From: an uncultured Collinsella sp.
GTDB taxonomy: Bacteria; Actinomycetota; Coriobacteriia; Coriobacteriales; Coriobacteriaceae
Assembly: GCA_902478935.1 (NCBI GenBank)
Contig: CABSMV010000011.1
Coordinates: 1 to 25,687 of the forward strand
Length of the DNA stretch: 25,687 nt
Reading direction: 5' to 3'
Position 1 is the stretch's first letter. Each line of letters begins with the position of its first letter. The notes below the pieces were generated by a model, which was given only the letters and a program-made list of their open reading frames with translations, had not been told where the DNA came from and did not search any database. Shown piece after piece: positions 14,408-20,634 of the stretch. The position numbers were made by a program, and so were the translations under genes.

Positions 14408-15781
14408 ATGTCTGACGACTTTTACACCATGGTCGATTCCGGAGATCCGGCACCCGACAACGAGCACATCACCGGCGTGCGCGAAGAGCGTGCGGAAGGC
14501 GAGCAGACGACCACGCAGGCGCCAAAAGCCATGTACGCCGCGCGCATCGCCGTCTATGACGACATGCTGTCGACACCGCGTGTGATCGTCATTGATCCGC
14601 AAGATGTCCGCACGTATTTGGAAGAGACGACCAACACCGTCTACCAGTGCATGAAAGAACAAGGTGGCCATATCTCGCTCATGGTCATCCGCGAGATTGT
14701 CGAAAACTTTATCCACGCGCACTTTGCCGAGCCCATCATCTCGATTCTGGACGGCGGAGACACCATCCGCTTTGCTGATCAAGGACCCGGCATCGACGAC
14801 AAGGAACGCGCTTTCGACTTTGGCGTTACCAGCGCAAACAGCAAGATGAAGCGCTATATCCGTGGAACCGGAGCAGGGTTTCCCATGGTGCAGGAGTATT
14901 TGGAAAACGCCGGCGGTGCCGTATCCATCGAGGACAACATGGGTAGCGGTACCGTGGTTACGGTAAGCCTGGACCCTAAACGCGTGCAGGAAATCGAGCG
15001 CGCCGGTGGACGCGGTGCTGCCGTGCGGCCCGAGACGGAGCAGCCCACATATCCCCTGCCGGGAGCTTTTGCGCAGCAGCCCATGGCAACGCAGCAGATG
15101 CAGCCCCACGGGGGGCAGATGCAGCCCCCCGTGGGGCAGATGCAGCAGCCCGGAATGCTTCCTACACAAGAGCCCCAGGCAGCATCGATGTCGATGCCGT
15201 CAAACATGCCAGAGACCATGCCGCTGGCGGATCAGGATGCAGCAGCAATGCAGCAGGCGGCGGGGGCACCGGGTGGCCAGAAAATGGGCTATCAGCCGTA
15301 CCAACAGGGATATCTATATCAGCAGATGCCGCCACTGGGGTATGGCCAGCAGTTCCCGCAGCAGTACCAGCAGAGATATCAGCAGCCGTACCAGCAGATG
15401 CCGCAGCAGCAGTACAACCCCTGGGCCCAGCAGACGCCTCCGCAGCCTTACCAACAGTGGCCTCAAAGTTTTCAACAGCAAATGCCGCCGATGCAGAGTT
15501 CTCAACAACCAGCAGCTCAAATGATGTATCCTAATGCAGTAAATCAGTATGCACAGCCACAACCGGACGTGTTCGTAAGCGATCGCGGCAACGCCGCGCT
15601 GGGCTATCTGGCGCAAAATCAAGCGTGCGGCGCAACCGATCTTGCGAGGGCGTTTGGAAACTCGGCCCCCACTTGGTCACGCACGCTCAATGACTTGGCG
15701 CAGGCCGGCTTGGTCATCAAGCATGGCCAGAAATACCATCTGACCGAACTCGGCGCCGCTCGCGTGCGAGCTCAGAGCTAA
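14408..15781 (+). CDS. GHKL ATPase with Q/P/M-rich linker and C-terminal winged helix, next to dnaA
   Basis: The product is 457 residues and no named family is recognised. Residues about 42-190 form a GHKL ATP-binding domain: N-box REIVENFIHAHF (E96, N100), G1 FADQGPGID (D124), G2 RGTGAGFPMVQEYL (152-165) and GSGTVVTVSL. No His-phosphorylation helix, sensor or membrane segment is present, so it is not an ordinary sensor kinase; the plan is nearer to SpoIIAB/RsbW-like or stand-alone GHKL proteins. Residues about 210-385 are low-complexity, dominated by Gln, Pro, Met and Tyr (for example QQYQQRYQQPYQQMPQQQ). Residues about 390-457 look like a MarR/ArsR-type winged helix (ALGYLAQNQACGATDLARAF, then VIKHGQKYHLTELGAARV). 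It ends 15 bp before dnaA, so the two are probably co-transcribed. The start lacks a strong ribosome site and is less certain. A role in origin or DnaA control is inferred from position only. Confidence 0.85.
   Translation: MSDDFYTMVDSGDPAPDNEHITGVREERAEGEQTTTQAPKAMYAARIAVYDDMLSTPRVIVIDPQDVRTYLEETTNTVYQCMKEQGGHISLMVIREIVENFIHAHFAEPIISILDGGDTIRFADQGPGIDDKERAFDFGVTSANSKMKRYIRGTGAGFPMVQEYLENAGGAVSIEDNMGSGTVVTVSLDPKRVQEIERAGGRGAAVRPETEQPTYPLPGAFAQQPMATQQMQPHGGQMQPPVGQMQQPGMLPTQEPQAASMSMPSNMPETMPLADQDAAAMQQAAGAPGGQKMGYQPYQQGYLYQQMPPLGYGQQFPQQYQQRYQQPYQQMPQQQYNPWAQQTPPQPYQQWPQSFQQQMPPMQSSQQPAAQMMYPNAVNQYAQPQPDVFVSDRGNAALGYLAQNQACGATDLARAFGNSAPTWSRTLNDLAQAGLVIKHGQKYHLTELGAARVRAQS
15103..15137. repeat. 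Perfect 14-bp GC-rich inverted repeat inside the ATPase linker
   Basis: GCCCCACGGGGGGC (15103-15116) and GCCCCCCGTGGGGC (15124-15137) are exact reverse complements separated by 7 nt. They lie within the part of the gene coding for the Q/P/M-rich linker and are flanked by CAGATGCAG direct repeats. Confidence 0.85.
15469..15477 (+). other. DnaA-box-like site inside the ATPase gene
   Basis: TTTTCAACA sits in AGTTTTCAACAG, which shares 12 bases with the intergenic copies and has the same orientation. Here it encodes part of the linker (QSFQQQ), so chance from Gln-rich coding is possible. Confidence 0.35.
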
Positions 15782-15796
15782 AGAACGGGAGAGACA

Positions 15797-17521
15797 GTGG
15801 ACGAGGAAGCAAGCATCATCCTGGGGGATGCCATCGCCTTTTGCCAGCGCGACGGCCAAGATGCACGCCTCATCAACATGCTGGGGCAATCGCGTGCCAT
15901 AAGCCTGACCGAAGATACGCTCACGATCGAGGCCCCCTCGCGCTTTGCCATCGCGCAGCTCAAAAAGCATCAGCCGACTATTGAGGCTTATCTGGAAGAA
16001 ATCGCCTTTGCACCGATTGCGCTCGACATCGTGGCGCCGCAAGGCGCCGCGACGGAATCCGCTGCCGCGACGGCGCCCGCCACGGCTCCCGCTGCTTCCC
16101 CGACGGTACCAGCCTCCGCAAGCGACGTGCCGACAATCGAGCACCAGCACAGCGATGTTTCCCGTGAAACCATGGCGCCGTTGCCGACCGCGGCGGCGAC
16201 GTCAACGAACGCACCCGTCACGCACATGCCCATCGCTCACGACGCAGCGGCGGGCGCGGATTCGGGCATTGCAATCAAGAACACGCTCTCGGCCGACGAT
16301 TTTCGCCGCATGATGAACCAGATGAAGGGCGGAGCGCCGACTAAATCCACGCAAGCTGCGACCCCCGCTTCACCCATGCCAGCACCAACCGTGCCGGCCG
16401 AGCAGAATACGGATGGAGCCCCGCTCGCCGCGAACTCAAAATTTACCTTTGAGAACTTTGTCTACGGCCCCGAGAACAGCCATGCCTATCGCTCGGCGCT
16501 CAAGTTTGCCGCCCTCGCGGACGAGCGCGGCACATGCACATCACTGTTCATCTACGGCAAATCGGGCCTGGGCAAGACGCACCTGCTGCTTGCCATCAAA
16601 AACGAGCTCGCCGAGAAGTCGCCCGAGATCAAGGTCAAGTATGCCAACTCCCAGGCATATCTGGACGACCTGATGACCGAGTTCGACCGCCAAAAGAAGA
16701 GCAACGCCCCCATCATGCAGGCGTACCACGGTGTGGACGTGCTCATCATCGATGACATCCAAAACATCATCGGCAAGCGCGCGAGCGTGGACTACTTTTT
16801 CCAGCTCATGGACGAGTTCATCCGCAACAACAAGAAAGTCGTCATCGCGGCAGACCGCGCCCCCAAGGACCTGAGCATGGACGAGCGTCTGACCAGCCGC
16901 TTCAACGCCGGCATGCTCTGCCTAGTCGCAGAGCCCAGCTACGAGATGAAATACAAGATCTTGCAGCGCTATTACGAGAACACCATCGTCGCCGCTCCCG
17001 AGGCAGGCGACGACTCGCTGCTGGCGGCCTATGGGGGCGACGGCGGGCACCTGACCGATGAGCACTTTAAGCACATGGCAGAGGTGTCGGGCACCAACAT
17101 CCGCGAACTCGAGAGCTTCTGCGAGCGCTGCGCCGGCGAGGCGGGCGACCGCGAACGCGAGGGCGGGGAGCTCACCTTTGACGATATCGACGCCATCGCC
17201 AGCCAGTACTTCGACACATCGGCCAAAAAGATCAACGTGCAAACGGTTCAGTCCGTCATCGAAGAGCAGTACGGCGTGACGCACGAGGAGCTCATCGGCC
17301 CGCGTCGCAACGCCAATATCGCCAAAGCACGCCATATCGCTATCTACCTGGCCATCGAGATGTGCGAGATGACGACCACGGCGGTGGGCGCCGAATTTGG
17401 CAACCGCAACCACTCGACCGTCAGCACGAGCTACAAAAAGGTCCAGAAGATGATCCAGGAAGACCGCACCGTCACCGAAGACCTTAAGTCGCTGCGCGAT
17501 AAAATTACACTGCGCTCGTAG
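15797..17521 (+). CDS. dnaA: Chromosomal replication initiator protein DnaA
   Basis: This 574-residue AAA+ initiator binds DnaA boxes and melts oriC. It starts at GTG 15797-15799 after GGGAGAG. Domain I (about 1-80) keeps the family pattern. Domain II (about 81-213) is long and rich in Ala, Pro and Thr. Domain III has Walker A YGKSGLGKTHLL (253-264), Walker B DVLIIDDIQ (314-322), RLTSRF (364-369) and sensor-2-like GTNIRELESF (432-441). Domain IV has the helix-turn-helix with RRNANIAKARHIAIYL and signature FGNRNHSTV (534-542). Aligned to E. coli, R399 and H434 are kept, but K415, P423 and D433 become Ile, Thr and Asn. The flanking non-canonical boxes may match this. It lies between two oriC segments. 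A degenerate parS sits in the domain II coding sequence. Confidence 0.97.
   Translation: MDEEASIILGDAIAFCQRDGQDARLINMLGQSRAISLTEDTLTIEAPSRFAIAQLKKHQPTIEAYLEEIAFAPIALDIVAPQGAATESAAATAPATAPAASPTVPASASDVPTIEHQHSDVSRETMAPLPTAAATSTNAPVTHMPIAHDAAAGADSGIAIKNTLSADDFRRMMNQMKGGAPTKSTQAATPASPMPAPTVPAEQNTDGAPLAANSKFTFENFVYGPENSHAYRSALKFAALADERGTCTSLFIYGKSGLGKTHLLLAIKNELAEKSPEIKVKYANSQAYLDDLMTEFDRQKKSNAPIMQAYHGVDVLIIDDIQNIIGKRASVDYFFQLMDEFIRNNKKVVIAADRAPKDLSMDERLTSRFNAGMLCLVAEPSYEMKYKILQRYYENTIVAAPEAGDDSLLAAYGGDGGHLTDEHFKHMAEVSGTNIRELESFCERCAGEAGDREREGGELTFDDIDAIASQYFDTSAKKINVQTVQSVIEEQYGVTHEELIGPRRNANIAKARHIAIYLAIEMCEMTTTAVGAEFGNRNHSTVSTSYKKVQKMIQEDRTVTEDLKSLRDKITLRS
16156..16171. other. Degenerate parS-like site inside dnaA
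   Basis: TGTTTCCCGTGAAACC matches the perfect parS at 14 of 16 positions; the seventh base (A to C) and the last base differ. It lies in the region encoding the DnaA domain II linker (residues about 120-126), where protein constraint is low. Confidence 0.45.
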
Positions 17522-17536
17522 GGAAATAGAGACACC

Positions 17537-17545
17537 TGTTGAAAA
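17537..17545 (-). other. DnaA-box-like site (inverted)
   Basis: TGTTGAAAA is the reverse complement of the TTTTCAACA box. The surrounding 14-mer ACCTGTTGAAAACT (17534-17547) is the exact inverse of the copies at 14260-14273 and 14313-14326. Confidence 0.65.
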
Positions 17546-17691
17546 CTTGTCGAAACCACGGGCATAAGGTGTCTAAAACCCAACCCGCGGTGATGAAAAG
17601 TTTTGCGCAGGTTTTGAACGTGGAAAACCACCCCTGTTGCACACAGGTTGCTGTCGATTCTCTTTTTGGGTCTGACCTGCGTCTTTGGGAG

Positions 17692-17727
17692 TAATCAACA
17701 GTTTCGTCAGTGCTATTACTATTATTA
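17692..17727 (+). other. Putative basal unwinding system: DnaA box plus DnaA-trios
   Basis: TAATCAACA (17692-17700) is followed after 12 bp by CTA TTA CTA TTA TTA (17713-17727). On the complementary strand this reads 3'-GAT AAT GAT AAT AAT-5', five consecutive triplets of the DnaA-trio form 3'-(G/A)AT-5', with the polarity away from the boxes expected from the Bacillus subtilis model. The AT-rich tract continues to 17759. Confidence 0.6.
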
Positions 17728-17759
17728 AGATATTTATATCTATAGAAAGGTATTAAAAG

Positions 17760-18863
17760 ATGAAGTTCACCGTCAGCCAGAGCTCGCTTACACAAGCCAT
17801 CGGCGTCGTTATGAAGGGTGTCGCTTCGGCATCCACCCTTCCCATCCTGTCGGGCGTGCTCGTCAAGGCGCAAGACGGCATCTTGGAATTCCAGACCTCT
17901 AACTACACCATCTCGATCCGTCATCGCATCGCGGCGCATGTCGAAGAAGAGGGCGAGATGGTTATCCCCTGTAAGATGCTCTCCAATATCACCAAGACCC
18001 TCCCCGATGCCCCGGTCACCTTTGAGCTGTCCGAGCGCCAGGTGCTGATTGGTTGCGAGAAGAGCTCTTTCCGCCTGAACACGCTCGATGCTAATGACTT
18101 CCCCGAGTTTCCGGCCTATGCCATCGAGAGCGCCGTGGAACTGCCGACCGATATCTTGTCCGAGATGGTCGGCCGTGTGTGGCGCGTCACCTCGACCGAC
18201 AAGGCCCGCCCCATCTTGGGTGGCGTGCACATGAAGGTCGAGAACAACACCGTGCGCCTGGTGGCGACCGATTCCTTCCGTTTGGCCGTGTGCGATACGC
18301 AGGTCGAGACCTCGACCCTCGAAGGCTCCTTTGAGCTCAACGTTCCGGCTGACGCCTTTAACGACGCACTGAACATCATGGCCAGCCAGGCGACCATCAT
18401 GATCGGGGCTACCGACACCCAGGTCGTCTTCGAGGCCGGCAACACCACCTACGTGTCGCGCCGCATCGAGGGCGTGTACCCCAACTACAAGCAGCTCATC
18501 CCCGATTCGTGCGTGACGAGCGTCAAGATCGACGTCGCCGCCTTTAACGCCGCCCTCAAGCGCGTGGCCGTTATCGCGAGCGCCAACCCCGCCGTCAAGT
18601 TCGAGATCGATGTCGAGAACGGGCAGATGGGCCTGTCCTCCATCTCCAATGACCAGGACCTTGCGCAGGAGACGATCGACGTCGAGGCCGAGGGCGAGTC
18701 GGGTACCATCGCCTTCAACTACCACTACATCTTCGGCTGCCTCAATGCCCTGTCCAAGGAGAAGGAGATCACGCTGGAGCTCAAGAGCTACTCGCAGGCG
18801 GGCATCTTCAAGTCCTACGACAAGATCAACTACCTGTACCTGGTCATGCCGGTTCGCATCTAG
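17760..18863 (+). CDS. dnaN: DNA polymerase III sliding clamp (beta subunit)
   Basis: This 367-residue protein forms the ring-shaped dimer that tethers the replicative polymerase and many repair partners to DNA. Length and layout fit three repeated clamp domains (about 1-120, 130-245, 250-367). Family landmarks include LPILSGVLVKA near the start, RPILGGVHMKV and ATDSFRLAVCDTQ at the second domain, RRIEGVYPNYKQLIP, and the C-terminal YLYLVMPVRI that lines the partner-binding pocket. The ATG at 17760 follows GAAAGG at 9 nt, directly after the AT-rich origin tract, so its transcription runs out of the unwinding region. recF follows after 9 bp. Confidence 0.97.
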   Translation: MKFTVSQSSLTQAIGVVMKGVASASTLPILSGVLVKAQDGILEFQTSNYTISIRHRIAAHVEEEGEMVIPCKMLSNITKTLPDAPVTFELSERQVLIGCEKSSFRLNTLDANDFPEFPAYAIESAVELPTDILSEMVGRVWRVTSTDKARPILGGVHMKVENNTVRLVATDSFRLAVCDTQVETSTLEGSFELNVPADAFNDALNIMASQATIMIGATDTQVVFEAGNTTYVSRRIEGVYPNYKQLIPDSCVTSVKIDVAAFNAALKRVAVIASANPAVKFEIDVENGQMGLSSISNDQDLAQETIDVEAEGESGTIAFNYHYIFGCLNALSKEKEITLELKSYSQAGIFKSYDKINYLYLVMPVRI

Positions 18864-18872
18864 CGCTGCGCC

Positions 18873-19979
18873 ATGACCATGTTCGCCCGCGATCTTTCCG
18901 TCGCGCACTACCGCAGCTTCGATAGCTATCGCCTTGCCCTAGACGACGGCGTGACGATACTTGCGGGACCCAACGCGGCGGGAAAGACCAATCTCATAGA
19001 GGCGCTGCAGCTGCTGACGAGCGGCGCCTCGTTTAGGCATCCGACCGCAGCCGAGCTCGTTCATGACGGCGTGGGCTCGTGCAGGGTCGAGCTGAGGCTC
19101 GAGGGCGACGGCCGCGTGCTTGATATGGGATTGAGCGCGGAGGACGGTAAGCGCTCGTTTAGCCGCAACGGCAAGAGATGCTCTGCCGCCGGTGTGCGCG
19201 GGGTTCTGCCGAGCGTGCTGTTTTGCCCCGACCATCTGGACATGGTTAAGCGGGGCGCCAGTGTGCGCCGCGCCGCCCTCGATGACTTTGGCATGCAACT
19301 GAGCGCACGCTATGCCGATCTTGCGGGCACCTATGGGCGCTGCGTGACCCAGCGTAACGCCTTGCTCAAGGAGACCTGGTGCTGCCGTGAGATGCTCGGC
19401 GCGTGGAACGATTCGATTGCCCGCGCGGGCTCGGCCCTGCTCGTGCACCGGCTGGCCCTACTCGACCGGCTGGCGGGCCATGTGCACACTGCCTACGGGC
19501 AAGTGGCGTCCGGCGAGGCTGCCAGCGTGACCTATACGTCCACACTGGGGGATTTGCCCCAGGTCGAGGATCGCGAAGAGCTGAAGGGCTGGGCGTACGA
19601 GCGCATGCTGGCTGCCCTTGATGAGCACGCCGACGAGGAAATTCGCCGCGGCGTGACGTTGGTGGGACCGCATCGCGATGAGATTGAGTTTACCGTGGCG
19701 GGTCGTTCCGCCCGTTCATTTGCCAGCCAAGGTCAGCAGCGAACGTTGGTTCTGGCCTGGAAGGTGGCGGAGGTGGCCGTGGCTCGCGATGTCCTGGGCA
19801 CCGCCCCGTTGCTGCTTTTGGACGACGTGATGAGCGAACTCGACGGCGAACGCCGCGGTGCTTTTCTGCGGCTGATCGGCGATGATATCCAGACGGTCAT
19901 AACCACGACCAACCTGGGGTATTTTACCGATGACCTGCTTGATCGAGCCAAGGTGGTGAGCATGGGTGAGACGTGCTAA
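18873..19979 (+). CDS. recF: DNA replication and repair protein RecF
   Basis: This 368-residue SMC-like ATPase, with RecO and RecR, loads RecA at gapped DNA. Walker A is LAGPNAAGKTNLIEAL (30-45). The ABC-type signature is SFASQGQQRTLVLAWKVAEV, Walker B is LLLLDDVMSELDGERR, and the switch region is TTTNLGYF. The start MTMFARDLSVAHYRSF keeps the family pattern of a short strand followed by YRSF; a second Met two codons on is also possible. No strong ribosome site is visible, but the dnaN stop is only 9 bp upstream. The 3' end overlaps the DUF721 gene by 14 bp. Confidence 0.95.
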   Translation: MTMFARDLSVAHYRSFDSYRLALDDGVTILAGPNAAGKTNLIEALQLLTSGASFRHPTAAELVHDGVGSCRVELRLEGDGRVLDMGLSAEDGKRSFSRNGKRCSAAGVRGVLPSVLFCPDHLDMVKRGASVRRAALDDFGMQLSARYADLAGTYGRCVTQRNALLKETWCCREMLGAWNDSIARAGSALLVHRLALLDRLAGHVHTAYGQVASGEAASVTYTSTLGDLPQVEDREELKGWAYERMLAALDEHADEEIRRGVTLVGPHRDEIEFTVAGRSARSFASQGQQRTLVLAWKVAEVAVARDVLGTAPLLLLDDVMSELDGERRGAFLRLIGDDIQTVITTTNLGYFTDDLLDRAKVVSMGETC

Positions 19980-20529
19980 TTACGAGCGCGAGAGCGAAAC
20001 GGTTGCCTTCAGTGGATTTTTGAACGCAGAGCGTCAGCGCATCCTGGCGGCCGCGACACTTGAGCGCCGCGCGCAGATGGAGGCTGCCGAGGAGTCGCGC
20101 GCGGTCTATCGCGCGTGGAACGCGGTGTGCTCGGGCACGCGCGAGGGGCGGCATGTGACGGGCTTGCGCTACCTGCCCGAGTCCAATGAGCTGCTGGTAT
20201 ATCTCGATTCGCCCTCGTGGACGCAGGAAATGACGCTGTTGCGCGAGATCATCCGCGCGCGCATGGAGCGCGCCGGTGCGCATGTGGACGGCCTGGTGTT
20301 CAAAACCACCGCGCCGGGTCACACGCCGCCCGCCGCCAAGCAGCGCCTGCGCCCGGCGACGACCGAGCGCCCGCCGGCCCCGCACGCCGACCTAAGTGAG
20401 GCCGAACGCACCGAGATTGAGCGCCAAGTGGCGCCCATCGAAGACCAAAAACTGCGCGAGGCCCTCGAGAATGCCATGAGAGCCAGTGCCGAGTGGGCCA
20501 AGGGCGTAGAAAGCAAAAAAGAGCCTTAA
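19966..20529 (+). CDS. dciA: DciA-like DUF721 protein, putative replicative-helicase operator
   Basis: The product is 187 residues. The DUF721 core spans about residues 45-115: RAVYRAWNAVCSGTREGRHVTGL, then NELLVYLDSPSWTQEMTLLREIIRARM, the usual W-x-x-V and KH-like alpha-beta-beta-alpha pattern. In bacteria lacking DnaC or DnaI, DciA helps load the DnaB helicase, and recF-DUF721-gyrB is its usual actinobacterial position. The GTG at 19966-19968 lies inside the end of recF, so translation is coupled. The C-terminal third (about 116-187) is Pro/Arg- then Glu/Ala-rich and probably flexible. It is the last gene before a terminator. The helicase role is inferred from the family. Confidence 0.85.
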   Translation: MRRANYERESETVAFSGFLNAERQRILAAATLERRAQMEAAEESRAVYRAWNAVCSGTREGRHVTGLRYLPESNELLVYLDSPSWTQEMTLLREIIRARMERAGAHVDGLVFKTTAPGHTPPAAKQRLRPATTERPPAPHADLSEAERTEIERQVAPIEDQKLREALENAMRASAEWAKGVESKKEP

Positions 20530-20555
20530 ATCGCATCTGGTGGCCTTGTAGAGCC

Positions 20556-20585
20556 AAATACCCTCGTTCCCGAGGGTATTTTTTT
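20556..20585 (+). terminator. Terminator of the dnaA-dnaN-recF-dciA transcript
   Basis: AAATACCCTCG (20556-20566) pairs with CGAGGGTATTT (20571-20581) across the 4-nt loop TTCC; the T run continues to 20585. It separates the recF-dciA block from gyrB, which therefore needs its own promoter in the roughly 50 bp that follow; none is convincing. Confidence 0.92.
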
Positions 20586-20634
20586 ACGATAAACTAGTAA
20601 GGCTGTACACATTTTCTTGACTGAAGGAGGACGT

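Larger units (their letters stand above)
17522..17759. other. oriC: oriC segment 2: dnaA-dnaN intergenic region with putative unwinding element
   Basis: This 238-bp gap has the parts of a bacterial origin core in order. An inverted DnaA box TGTTGAAAA is at 17537-17545. The block shared with segment 1 is at 17598-17618 and contains the variant box TTTTGCGCA (17601-17609). An inverted box-like CGTGGAAAA is at 17619-17627. TAATCAACA is at 17692-17700. After a 12-bp spacer comes a trio array (17713-17727) that opens an AT-rich tract running to the dnaN start (17713-17759; 8 G/C in 47 bases by my count). The location between dnaA and dnaN is where Actinobacteria and Bacillus place their unwinding site. 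Confidence 0.8.

Noticed and set aside
15035..15562. Gln/Pro-rich coding repeats considered as a CRISPR or tandem minisatellite
   Set aside because: Units are irregular and in frame with the ATPase gene, with no constant spacer length. It is low-complexity coding sequence.
20617..20634. TTG start six codons upstream for GyrB
   Set aside because: The AAGGAGG ribosome site would then be inside the coding sequence; the GTG at 20635 is correctly spaced.
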